From Aestuariibaculum sp. M13 (GTDB lineage Bacteria > Bacteroidota > Bacteroidia > Flavobacteriales > Flavobacteriaceae), in NCBI RefSeq assembly GCF_024723255.1, contig NZ_JANIAC010000002.1, positions 62,001 through 126,000 on the forward strand: a stretch of DNA of 64,000 nt, given 5' to 3'. The translations under genes were made by a program, and so were the position numbers. Under the pieces are notes generated by a model, which was not told the origin of the DNA, ran no database searches, and was given only the letters and a program-made list of their open reading frames with translations. Below, piece after piece: positions 9,043 to 19,000 of this stretch (the stretch's first letter is position 1; each line of letters begins with the position of its first letter).

Positions 9043-9502
9043 AAAAATTAATGGGTTTACATTAAATGAATTGGTCATTGTGTTAATTATAACGAGTATC
9101 GTTGTGGGACTTGCCTTTTCTATTTTATCTATCGTTCAAAGGCATATGTCGGCGATTCAAAAAAATATAATACATCATACACAATTGGATAAATTAGAAC
9201 AGCGCTTATGGATGGATTTTAATAGGTTCTCCACTATTACTTATGATAAAGACAATGAATTGTTGATATTTATTAATGAACTAGATACGCTTAATTATGA
9301 ATTTTTAGACAAACATGTTGTGATAGGTTCAGATTCTTTACAAATTGAAATCAAAGAAGTCAATCTGTTTTTTTTAGGACATTCGGTTGATTCAGGAAAT
9401 GTTGATGCTTTGAAATTAGAAATGACAGAAGGGTTTCAAAGCCAACAACTTTTTGTTTATAAGCATAATGATGCTGCAATATTTATGAATAATGGCATTT
9501 AA
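9035..9502 (+). CDS. Minor pseudopilin (GspJ/PilW-like)
   Basis: 155 residues with the prepilin motif K-I-N-G-F-T-L-N-E-L and hydrophobic helix (VIVLIITSIVVGLAFSILSI). The globular part (~40-155) is of mixed strands, typical of a GspJ-like minor pseudopilin. It overlaps the preceding gene by 8 bases and the GspF gene by 11, implying translational coupling. Confidence 0.8.
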   Translation: MIKKINGFTLNELVIVLIITSIVVGLAFSILSIVQRHMSAIQKNIIHHTQLDKLEQRLWMDFNRFSTITYDKDNELLIFINELDTLNYEFLDKHVVIGSDSLQIEIKEVNLFFLGHSVDSGNVDALKLEMTEGFQSQQLFVYKHNDAAIFMNNGI

Positions 9503-10625
9503 ATTAGATAGTGTTACCAACATAGAATCACGACAAGAAATCGATAAGCAAAATGGTTCTTTTTTAAAAAAGGAGATTCACTTATTTAATAAGGTATTCT
9601 CAAATAAAGTAAAGGAGGATTTTTATACTGAATTAAGCGTCCTTTTAAATGCAGGAATAACACTAAAAGAAGCACTAGAACTTATTTTAAGTTCACAAAA
9701 GAAAATATATAATAAGACCTTATTATCAGATATTTTAAACGATGTTATTTCAGGGCAATCTTTATCTGAAACGCTTAGCGTAAAAAATCAATTTTCACAA
9801 TATGAATATTATTCCATAAAAATTGGAGAAGATACTGGAACCCTAGCGTTAGTGTCAGAACAACTTGGTAGTTTTTTTGCTAAGAAGAATGAGCAAAAGA
9901 GAAACCTTATAAGTGCACTTTCTTATCCAATGATAATTTTAACCACAGCTGTTTTGGTTGTTATCTTTATGTTGCGGTTTGTAGTGCCTATGTTTCAGGA
10001 TATTTTTAGACAACAGAAGGTAGAGCTTCCAGGAATAACAAAATTTATTATTGGTGTATCAGATTTTATGGGAGACCAAGGATGGTATTTATTAGTGTTA
10101 ATTGTCTTACTTTTTGTTTTAAGATCTTTATTCAATAAGAAAAAATGGTTTAATGAGTTCAAAGGAACATTAGTTTTAAAAATCCCTTTTATTGGACATT
10201 TTGTGAAACTTATTTATTTGTCACAATTCACCCAAGCTGTTTCTTTGTTGGTAGCATCAAAGGTACCCCTTGTAAATAGTATCCAACTTGTAAAACAAAT
10301 GATTATGTTTTACCCATTGCAAGAAGCATTGGGAACAGTAGAGCGTAACATTCTAAAAGGAGAATCCTTAAGTTTTAGTTTGAAACAACATAAATTATTT
10401 GACGATAAAATGGTCGCTCTTGTAAAGGTAGCAGAAGAAACTAATCAAACGGAATTTATATTTAGCAGACTTAATATGCAATATAATAATCAAGTACAGC
10501 AACAGTCAAAGGTATTGTCCACTATTATGGAACCTTTTATCATTTTAATAGTGGGTATTTTTGTTGGGATTATTTTAATAGCCATGTATTTACCAATGTT
10601 TAAGCTAAGTAGTGTTTTGGGTTAG
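9492..10625 (+). CDS. gspF: Type II secretion system F family inner-membrane platform protein
   Basis: 377 residues with two T2SF domains. Each has a cytoplasmic helical bundle (LSVLLNAGITLKEALEL near residue 48; LSQFTQAVSLLVASKVPLV near residue 250) and both contain the Leu/Ala-x-Gly-(I/V)-x-L signature. Membrane helices lie at ~150-170, ~195-215 and ~350-372. GspF/PilC anchors the assembly ATPase and moves pseudopilins. The partner ATPase (GspE/PilB), secretin and major pseudopilin are not next to it, so this operon must rely on genes elsewhere. Confidence 0.9.
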   Translation: MAFKLDSVTNIESRQEIDKQNGSFLKKEIHLFNKVFSNKVKEDFYTELSVLLNAGITLKEALELILSSQKKIYNKTLLSDILNDVISGQSLSETLSVKNQFSQYEYYSIKIGEDTGTLALVSEQLGSFFAKKNEQKRNLISALSYPMIILTTAVLVVIFMLRFVVPMFQDIFRQQKVELPGITKFIIGVSDFMGDQGWYLLVLIVLLFVLRSLFNKKKWFNEFKGTLVLKIPFIGHFVKLIYLSQFTQAVSLLVASKVPLVNSIQLVKQMIMFYPLQEALGTVERNILKGESLSFSLKQHKLFDDKMVALVKVAEETNQTEFIFSRLNMQYNNQVQQQSKVLSTIMEPFIILIVGIFVGIILIAMYLPMFKLSSVLG

Positions 10626-10848
10626 TGATAAATAATTATTGTCATTATGTTTTTCGGTTTAGATTATAAGTGGCTAAATTGCAAACAACTGTTATAGTGA
10701 GCCACCCGTAGCGAATGAAACTGAGCTACTAAAAAATAGATTCCATTTATAGGGCATTACCAATCTTATAATCAAAAAGATCATGGCCAATAAAATAAAA
10801 TATGAGAAAAGTAAATTTGTCTTTTTAGCCAGTTATAAATAATTTGTG
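10626..10848. other. Intergenic stretch without a recognisable gene
   Basis: After the gspF stop there is no ORF of note, only A+T-rich sequence with a GC-richer patch around 10698-10730 (GAGCCACCCGTAGCG). The far end is the target of the IS256 insertion. Confidence 0.4.
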
Positions 10849-10856
10849 AATTTATT
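10849..10856. repeat. Left copy of the 8-bp target site duplication of the IS256 element
   Basis: AATTTATT directly precedes the left inverted repeat and is identical to 12195-12202. Confidence 0.9.
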
Positions 10857-12194
10857 GACACTATCCCGAAAAGTGTGTAAAGTATAAAATATCGAGGGTT
10901 TAGCTTTTTTAAATCTGGACCCTTTTTTCAAATATAGTTAAAAACTGGTTTAAAATAATGCCCCAGTTTCTAATCGGCATCGACCATTTTTTAGTAGCCT
11001 CTCTAAGAGCTAAAAAAGTGGACTTCATTACTGCTTCATCTGTTGGAAATGACAGCTTGTTTTTGGTGTACTTCCTGATTTTTCCATTAAGGTTTTCAAT
11101 AAGGTTCGTGGTGTAAATGATTTTCCTAATTTCTAAAGGAAATTCATAGAAAGCGGTAAGCTCTTCCCAGTTGTCATTCCAGCTTTTAATAGCGTAAGAG
11201 TACTTGTGTTCCCATTTTTGAGCAAAGTCCTCTAGAGCGGCTTTTGCTGCGCTTTTGGTGGGTGCATCGTAGATATTTTTCATATCCTTTGTAAAGGCCT
11301 TCTTGTCTTTCCAAACCACATAGCGGCAAGCGTTACGAATTTGATGCACCACGCAGATTTGGGTTTTAGATTCAGGAAAAACGTTTTTAATGGTATCGGT
11401 AAAGCCGTTAAGATTATCTGTAGCTGTGATAAGCAAATCCTGAACGCCTCTAGCTTTAATATCAGTCAAGACACTCATCCAAAAGGCTGCCGATTCATTC
11501 TTACCCAGCCAAAGTCCCAAAACTTCCTTTTTACCATCCCTGCGTAATCCTACAGCAATGTACATGGTTTTGTTAATGACTTTGGAGTTCTCCCGAACTT
11601 TGAATACAATACCGTCCATCCAAGTAATTAAATATACAGGCTCTAGTGGTCTGTTTTGCCAGGCAACAATATCATTGGTCACTTTATCTGTGATGCGAGA
11701 TATGGTAGATGTAGATACATCAAAATCGTAAACTTCTCGGATTTGTTCTTCGATATCAGAATTACTCATACCCTTTGCATAAAGGCTGATAATGACGTTT
11801 TCTATGCCATCGACCATATTGGTACGTTTAGGAACTAACATAGGGTTAAAAGAGGCTTCTCGGTCTCTGGGAACTTTAATATTGGTCTCTCCTAAAGCTG
11901 TTTTTATCTTTTTAGAAGCGTAACCGTTACGGGTATTGCTATTGTCGGATTGTTGATGTTTATCATAATCTAAATGCGCATCAAGTTCTCCTTCTAGCAT
12001 CTTTTCAATACCTCGCTTTTGGATGGATTTTAGAAAGGAGGTCAGTTCGTCTCCTGTTTTAAACTGTTTTAAAAAATCGTCGTTTAGAAAATCTTCTTTC
12101 TTCATAAGTGTGTAAATTTTAAAATTAAACAAAAAAAATATCGAGAGCATTAACCCTCGATTTTTAATCTTTACACACTTTGTGAGATACTACC
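10857..12194 (-). mobile_element. Complete IS256-family insertion sequence
   Basis: The element is 1338 bp and ends in imperfect inverted repeats: left from GACACTATCCCG through AAAGTGTGTAAAG to ATCGAGGGTT (10857-10900), right the complement from AACCCTCGAT to GAGATACTACC (~12152-12194). It contains one transposase gene and is flanked by an identical 8-bp duplication. The intact gene and exact duplication indicate a fairly recent insertion between the pseudopilus operon and the RHS cassette. Confidence 0.93.
10909..12105 (-). CDS. IS256-family transposase
   Basis: 398 residues from ATG at 12105; a longer frame to 12150 runs into the inverted repeat, so the MKKEDFLND start is preferred. The mutator-type DDE domain is visible: first Asp in [11 protein letters not shown], second in [10 protein letters not shown], a CxxH-type CVVHQIRN segment, and the catalytic Glu in [12 protein letters not shown]. 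An N-terminal helical region with [16 protein letters not shown] and a typical NxRNGY motif is also present. Length is normal for the family, so the gene looks functional. Confidence 0.95.
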   Translation of the reverse strand: MKKEDFLNDDFLKQFKTGDELTSFLKSIQKRGIEKMLEGELDAHLDYDKHQQSDNSNTRNGYASKKIKTALGETNIKVPRDREASFNPMLVPKRTNMVDGIENVIISLYAKGMSNSDIEEQIREVYDFDVSTSTISRITDKVTNDIVAWQNRPLEPVYLITWMDGIVFKVRENSKVINKTMYIAVGLRRDGKKEVLGLWLGKNESAAFWMSVLTDIKARGVQDLLITATDNLNGFTDTIKNVFPESKTQICVVHQIRNACRYVVWKDKKAFTKDMKNIYDAPTKSAAKAALEDFAQKWEHKYSYAIKSWNDNWEELTAFYEFPLEIRKIIYTTNLIENLNGKIRKYTKNKLSFPTDEAVMKSTFLALREATKKWSMPIRNWGIILNQFLTIFEKRVQI

Positions 12195-12202
12195 AATTTA
12201 TT
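12195..12202. repeat. Right copy of the 8-bp target site duplication
   Basis: AATTTATT directly follows the right inverted repeat; identical to 10849-10856. Confidence 0.9.
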
Positions 12203-12447
12203 ATTTTACAAGCATATGTTTTGTTAAAAGTCAACCTTTCTAATAAATAGTATGCGAAATATTCTCTAAGTAAATAACTCAGAATTCTTAAAGAGTCATA
12301 AATAAAATAAATATAGGAGTGTGATAAGAGGGACCATATTATTTAATTGCCACAAACAGTAGGGTTTGTCCTTATTATTGTGATGGTGATACCATAGAAT
12401 TAAAAATAAATTATTGTGGATTTTTGCGGAAAAATAATACTACTTTA

Positions 12448-15400
12448 ATGAATGTTTTTAATCTAAAAAAAGGACCTTTAATTTTAAGTTTAACTTTTTC
12501 TTTTCTGTTGTATTCACAAGAAGATTATTATGGAAAACAACTTAATTCAAATGTAATGTTGTCTTCTCAAACACTAATTAGTCCATCTGTATCCTCTCCT
12601 GATATTACAGCTTTTACAAAATATAATTTTGTTCCTACTTCTAATTACACAGGAAGAGCAAATATTAATATTCCTTTTTATGAGATTTCAAGTGGAAATA
12701 TTCATATACCTATAAATATTTCGTATAATTCTTCTGGTGCTAAAGTATCAGATATGGCCTCTAATGTGGGTTTGAATTGGAGTTTAAATGCAGGAGGAGC
12801 CATTACAAGAATAATTAAAGGGGTGGATGATTTTACTAGACCGAAATATACAGTTTCTACTGAAAAGATGGGGGTTTCAGGATGGTTAGGTTATACTTCA
12901 GTAATTAGCAATTTTAGCGATGCATCACAACTTTATAATGATCCTGCTCCAGATGTTTTTGTAGTCAATGCTCCGGGACTTTCAACAAAATACATCCATG
13001 AAAAACATTTGAAGGCAACAAATGGGGAAACTACATTTTTTCCAGTTAGTGGGACTAAACCAGATCCAATAGAGCTGAATCATCAAGGAAATTTAATTGA
13101 TGAAACATTTGGATTTGTGACAAAAACCTATTTCGATGAATCTCAACAAAATTATAAAGAGAATACAACATTTGGTCTTCAAAATGTTAAAGTAACGGCG
13201 TTAAATGGATTGGAGTATAGTTTTTCTACTCCTGATTTGTCCAGGCACCAAAGTGGTTATGGAGAACTAGGTCTCAATACTGTAACGGATAAAATTAGTG
13301 CCTATAAATTGGATCGAATATATGATCCTTCAACCAATCAGGAGGTTATTTTTGAATATGAGCAATATTATAATTACTTCGAAGAAATTATTTTAACTAA
13401 ACCAAATTCTTATGGAGGAGGTACAGATATTCAATATTCTCATGATACCTCTAAAACTGTATTTCCATATTTACATCGATTAAAAAATATATATTTTGAA
13501 GGTGGGGTAGTTCAGTTTATTTATGGTTTAAATAGATTAGATAATACGGGGGAAAAAGCATTAACAGAAATTAAGGTTAAAGATCAAAATAACATAGTAG
13601 TTAAACACTTTAAATTGTCTTATGGTTATTTTCAATCAAACATAGGAGCGGGGACAGCGCAAAGTAAACGATTGAGATTAGATAGAGTGTATGAGGTGGA
13701 TAAGAATGCAAATGAATTACCGGGGTATTCATTTAACTATGATACTTTAAATGAGATGCCTCCTCGAAATTCTTATGCTCATGATTTTCTAGGGTATAAT
13801 AATGGATCTTTTAATCAGTCAATTGTTGATCCTGTGCCAATTTATTATTTCAAAAATAATAAGGTAATTCCATTCAATGAATCCAATTCGGTTTTATTGC
13901 CAGGAAATTTTTCATTGGAAGCCAATGAGGCCTATTGTAAATCTTACAGTTTGACTCAAATGACGCTTCCTACAGGAGGAAGAAATGAGTATGAGTATGA
14001 AATTAATAAATTTCAATATTTAGGAAGTACAAAAGAAGGTGGAGGCCTACGTTTGAAATCTCAGAAGATAATTGATGAAGAAGGATCTGAGCAAATTATA
14101 GATTATGAATATGGTTCAGGAGGTATTGCTAGATTTCCAAATTATGCTGCTTTTAAACTAAAAAATGGAAATTGGAATGCTTCTAGTAATCCACAAAATT
14201 TAACAGAATTGACTTCCTATTTTGGTATAGATACTTTTACTTCTCCTCAATCCTATGTAGAGTATACAAACGGTTCTTTTGTAGGTTATCAGAATGTTAC
14301 TGTAAAAAATAGATTGGGTAATGGAAAGACGACATATAACTATAAGGGCTTTCAAGGGTATCCTAATTTAGATTCATCTAAGTCTTATAATATTTCAGAC
14401 CCATATTCAGAGTCATGGAGTTTAGTAGGGAAATCCAGTCTTTATTTTGATAGGGATTTTATGAGAGGAATTTTAGAAAGTGTATTGATATATGATGAAA
14501 GTGGAGGTGTTTTGAAGGCAAAATATTATACTTATTCCTATAATGAGTTCAGAAGTATTAGTTTAAGCCACTTAAATAAAGCCGTTAGTGGTTCTTCTAA
14601 TTGTTACTCAAGTAATGGTGAGTATTATTGGGTATCTAGTTGTGGAGGATATGTTGAAAATTTGGAATTACCGATAGCTAGGTATCTTTTAAGTTCTGTA
14701 ATTGAATATGATAATTTAAATAGTCAAAACCCTAATTCATTTGTTACTAAAACTGAATATACTTATGATTTTAAATACCCTCTAATTAAAATTGAAAGAA
14801 AATCAGTCGGCGAAGATGATACTCTTCAAGGGTTAGATCCATTTTTAGAATTATACACCAATACAAATTATGATTTTCAACAGATTAAAGAAATAAGTTA
14901 CCCTTTAACAGGAGGAAATCCTGAGTACAATGAGCAAGATGAGATTAGTGGTGTGGTTAATGCAGATAATTTAGTTGCTCAAAATAGATTAAGTACAGTT
15001 TTAAACGTAAAATACAAAGATCGAAATTCTGAAATTATTAGGGAAGAAAGATACAATTATAAAAATTTTGGAAATGATATAATAGATCTAGAGAATATTG
15101 AGTACATAGGTCATGATGGAACAGCTTCATTTTCGGAGCAGGTATCTAAAAGGGATAGTAAAGGAAATATTTTGGAAGTTGTAGGGAAAACAGGAAATCC
15201 TATTGTTTTTGTTTGGGGGTATAATAAGGAACATCTAATTGCTAGGATTGAAAATGCTACAATTGAACAAGGGAAGTTAAACTCAATAAATGCAACTATA
15301 CAAACCTATATTGATGATGCGGTTGTTGCTTCTGATGAAGATAATTCAGGGGTAGCAGAAAATACGTTACGTTCAAAATTACAATTAGTAAGAAGTAATT

Positions 15401-15582
15401 TACCTTTAGCTATGGTGACTACTTACACCTACGATCCATTAGTAGGTGTGACCAGTGAAACCGATCCCAGGGGTAATACAATTTCCTATGTATATGATGA
15501 TTTCGGAAGATTGGAATATGTTAAAGATGCAGATAGTAATATATTAAGCAAGAACGAATATCATTATCAGGGTCAACAGTAA
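12448..15582 (+). CDS. Large exported RHS N-component (SpvB-like), first gene of RHS cassette A
   Basis: About 1044 residues. A TTG at 12424 is possible, but ATG 12448 begins a good signal peptide (MNVFNLKKGPLILSLTFSFLL, YSQ). Residues ~40-110 hold the family opening (FxPTSNYTGRANINIPFYE; GLNWSLNAGGAITR). A long beta-rich middle follows, and the C-terminus carries paired YD-type repeats (TYDPLVGVTSETDPRGN, YVYDDFGRLEYVKD) and ends KNEYHYQGQQ. It is a paralogue of 22862-25933. It probably forms part of the RHS shell or a partner in secretion. The next gene starts 23 bases on. Confidence 0.85.
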   Translation: MNVFNLKKGPLILSLTFSFLLYSQEDYYGKQLNSNVMLSSQTLISPSVSSPDITAFTKYNFVPTSNYTGRANINIPFYEISSGNIHIPINISYNSSGAKVSDMASNVGLNWSLNAGGAITRIIKGVDDFTRPKYTVSTEKMGVSGWLGYTSVISNFSDASQLYNDPAPDVFVVNAPGLSTKYIHEKHLKATNGETTFFPVSGTKPDPIELNHQGNLIDETFGFVTKTYFDESQQNYKENTTFGLQNVKVTALNGLEYSFSTPDLSRHQSGYGELGLNTVTDKISAYKLDRIYDPSTNQEVIFEYEQYYNYFEEIILTKPNSYGGGTDIQYSHDTSKTVFPYLHRLKNIYFEGGVVQFIYGLNRLDNTGEKALTEIKVKDQNNIVVKHFKLSYGYFQSNIGAGTAQSKRLRLDRVYEVDKNANELPGYSFNYDTLNEMPPRNSYAHDFLGYNNGSFNQSIVDPVPIYYFKNNKVIPFNESNSVLLPGNFSLEANEAYCKSYSLTQMTLPTGGRNEYEYEINKFQYLGSTKEGGGLRLKSQKIIDEEGSEQIIDYEYGSGGIARFPNYAAFKLKNGNWNASSNPQNLTELTSYFGIDTFTSPQSYVEYTNGSFVGYQNVTVKNRLGNGKTTYNYKGFQGYPNLDSSKSYNISDPYSESWSLVGKSSLYFDRDFMRGILESVLIYDESGGVLKAKYYTYSYNEFRSISLSHLNKAVSGSSNCYSSNGEYYWVSSCGGYVENLELPIARYLLSSVIEYDNLNSQNPNSFVTKTEYTYDFKYPLIKIERKSVGEDDTLQGLDPFLELYTNTNYDFQQIKEISYPLTGGNPEYNEQDEISGVVNADNLVAQNRLSTVLNVKYKDRNSEIIREERYNYKNFGNDIIDLENIEYIGHDGTASFSEQVSKRDSKGNILEVVGKTGNPIVFVWGYNKEHLIARIENATIEQGKLNSINATIQTYIDDAVVASDEDNSGVAENTLRSKLQLVRSNLPLAMVTTYTYDPLVGVTSETDPRGNTISYVYDDFGRLEYVKDADSNILSKNEYHYQGQQ

Positions 15583-15605
15583 TAATCAGTAAAAAATAGA
15601 ATAAA

Positions 15606-16055
15606 ATGAGAGCAATATATCACATATGGCTAGCGATAGCTATGTCTTTATTTACCGTTTCAGAAGGTATATCACAAGAAATAGAACCTACTATTGTAGG
15701 GGAATGGCAGATGGATTATACCTCCAGTTACAACGAAATTTCATTTGAAGGCAAGGAAAGAATTAATAGGCTACCAGAAAAGATGAAGGAGCGAATTGAG
15801 TCATCATATAAAAGTCGGTTGTTAATTTTGGAAGATACAGGTGTGTTTCATATAAAGTCAGATAAATTAAAGGACTTTTCAGGGACTTGGCAGTATATAG
15901 CAAACAGTCAAGTCTTGCAATTGACTAGCGCTACAGGTAAATCTCATCAAGAATTTAAGGTAATAGAATTAGGAAGTAATCGAATGGTTTTAAAACTCCT
16001 TGGTAAGGGGGATTCAACAGCACTATTTGTAACACAATATTTTAATAAAAATTAA
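15606..16055 (+). CDS. Small exported lipocalin-like protein of RHS cassette A
   Basis: 149 residues with a signal peptide (to about ISQE, residue ~25). The mature part opens with IVGEWQMDYT, the G-x-W start of lipocalin-like barrels, and continues as alternating strands (FHIKSD, GTWQYIANSQVLQLTS, RMVLKLL). It is paralogous to 25953-26402 in both size and position, always between the two large RHS genes, which suggests a dedicated chaperone, adaptor or cell-surface partner. No enzyme motif is visible. Confidence 0.8.
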   Translation: MRAIYHIWLAIAMSLFTVSEGISQEIEPTIVGEWQMDYTSSYNEISFEGKERINRLPEKMKERIESSYKSRLLILEDTGVFHIKSDKLKDFSGTWQYIANSQVLQLTSATGKSHQEFKVIELGSNRMVLKLLGKGDSTALFVTQYFNKN

Positions 16056-16061
16056 AAAACT

Positions 16062-19000
16062 ATGAAGTGTAATTTTATTATAAACCACCGATATCTTTTT
16101 GTAGTATTCTGTTTAATTAAAATTTGGATTTTAAATGCTCAGGAGGTTGAATGGTCAGATACGGATGGGGTCGGTCGTTATACAATTCATGGCCTAGAAT
16201 CTGTTGTTGCTGGAGAAAAAACGATGTTTGATATTTCAGATAATGATAATTGGGGGTCGTTAGAAGTGTTTACTTATGTTGATGTGTATGTTTGGGAAGG
16301 GACAGCTCACCATCCAGACGTACAGTTTCTAGATCCTAATCATTATAATGCGTCTAACAATTTGTTTTATTATATTTTTGATGAATTGAACAATCCACAT
16401 GTATTTGAGGTTAAAATTGAAGCAGATCAGTCACCTGATTTTCCAGATGTTGAAGTTATTATAGAGGATGAATTTGGTATGTATTATTTATTCGAGATAT
16501 ATGTTGATGTAATAGAGTTGGAAACCACATGGTACGAAGATCAGGATGGAGACGGATTAGGCGATCCAAATTCAACACAGGTTAGTAGTTCTCAACCTAG
16601 TGGATATGTTGATAATAGTGATGATCAATGTCCTTTATCCTATGGTCCTTCATCAAGCAATGGTTGTCCGGTAGTTAGTTTAAGTGATGAGAATTATGTT
16701 TACACGATATCTCCTCAAATAGCAACTTCTACAGTTTCAAGCCTGTTAAATTCTCAAAAGATAGAGAGTGTGAAGTATTATGATGGATTAGGTAGAGCAA
16801 AGCAGAGTATAGGTATAGGAGCTGGAGGCACTGGAGAAGATGTTGTTACCCATATAGGTTATGATGCCTATGGCAGACAGGATAAGGACTGGTTGCCTTA
16901 TGCGGCATCTGGTAATAATGGAAGTTTTGTTACTAATGCCGAATCAGGAACTAATTCCTATTATACGACTTATTTTGCCTCAGAGATTAGCTCAACGACG
17001 CCAAACCCATATTCAGAAAAAATTTATGATTATTCTCCTTTAAATATTGTAAAGGAAAATGCTTTTCCAGGTGAAACTTGGATGAATAAAGATTTAAATG
17101 ATCATACAGTTAAAATCGAGTATGATAATTTAAAAACTTCAGACCAAGTTAGAAGATATACAGTTAGTTATTCAAATGATCAACCTGTTTTAGTTGATAA
17201 CGGTATGTATTCTGTAAATGTTAGTTCAGAAGAATATCTGCCATCTGTTTTATTTAAAACTGTATCAAAAGATGAAAACTGGAATTCGAGTGAATTAAAT
17301 GACCATACAACTCATACTTATAAAGATTATCTGGGACGAGTTGTATTGAAGAGACAATTTAATAACCAAATTCCCTTTGATACTTATTATGTTTATGATT
17401 TTAAGGGGAATTTAGTTTTTGTATTACCACCAAAATCTGAAGCAACAAATAGCAAGCCATCTCAAAGTATGCTTGATAATCTTTGTTTTCAATATAAGTA
17501 TGATGGACAAAATAGATTAATAGCTAAAAAAATTCCAGGAAAAGGAACAACTTCTAATTGGGAGGAGATAGTTTACAATAGGCTGGATCAAGTTGTTTTA
17601 ACTAGAGACCCGAATTTAAAAGCGCAAGGCAAATGGTTGTTTACGAAATATGATACTTTTGGAAGAGTAGCTTATACAGGATTAACGCTTAATAGTAATA
17701 GTCGTGCATCGCTACAGACTACAATCGATGGACTTACAACATCTTGGGTAACTAAACAAAGTTCGGCTACAAGCATTGCAGGAACAACAATCTATTATAA
17801 TAATGGAGGTTTTCCCACATCGATTTTAGAGATACATACTATTAAATATTATGATGATTACACTTTTGATAAGTCTCCATTGGTTACACCACCATCAATT
17901 ATAGACGGACAAAGTGTTGTAAACTATAATAATGCTAGTGGAACACAAAAATTAACCAAAGGATTAGTGACAGGGAGTAAGGTTCGTGTTTTAGATACCG
18001 ATAACTGGATTACTTCGGTGAATTACTATGACTCAAAAGGGCGAGATATTTACAATGCGAGTTATAATGCATATTTACAGACGACTGATGTAGTTCAATC
18101 AACTTTAGATTTTACGGGTAAAACAACAAAAACGTTGACCACACATAAAAAGGGAACAGGGGCTGTATTAACAACAACAGATACCTTTACCTACGATCAT
18201 GCAGGGCGCCTAGTTAGTCAAAAACAGAAGATAGGTGGGCAAGCAGAGGAATTACTTGTACTTAATGAATATGATGCTTTAGGTCAATTAAAGCAAAAGA
18301 AAGTGGGAGGGGCGGTAGCTACAACTATTGAGAACTCTGTAGGGTTGCAAACTGTAGATTACTCATATAATATTAGAGGTTGGTTAAAACAGATTAACAA
18401 TCCGGCTAGTTTAGGTACAGATCTTTTTGGATATAAGATTAATTATAATGACCCAGTAGCCACGTCTACTTTACAATCGTCACCGCTATTTAATGGCAAC
18501 ATTAGTGAGACTCAGTGGAAGACAGCAAATGATAATGTGCTTAGAACTTATGGATATAAATATGATGCATTAAATCGTATTACACAATCAAAATTTAGTG
18601 ATCAGGCAAATTATTTTTCAGAGTTTTATAGTACATTATATTTATATGATAAAAATGGTAATATAGAGTATATGGATAGGAATGTTTGGTATGATGAACA
18701 TGATGATTTTGAAGATAATACATTAGATTATAGTTACCAAGGTAATAAGTTAGTTAGCTTACATTTGCAGGATAATGCATTTGGAGATTCTTTTAGGTAT
18801 TATATTTATGATGCAAATGGAAATTTGTCTGAAGAGGTAAGAGAAGAAAATGGTTTTCAAGGTATATATAATGGACAACCAGAACGACAAATAAGTTACA
18901 ATCATCTTAATTTACCAAATTATATAAATATTGATTCAAATGGAGCTGAAAATGATATATTAGGCGAAGAATTGTCAAGTGGAACAATTACATACAAATA

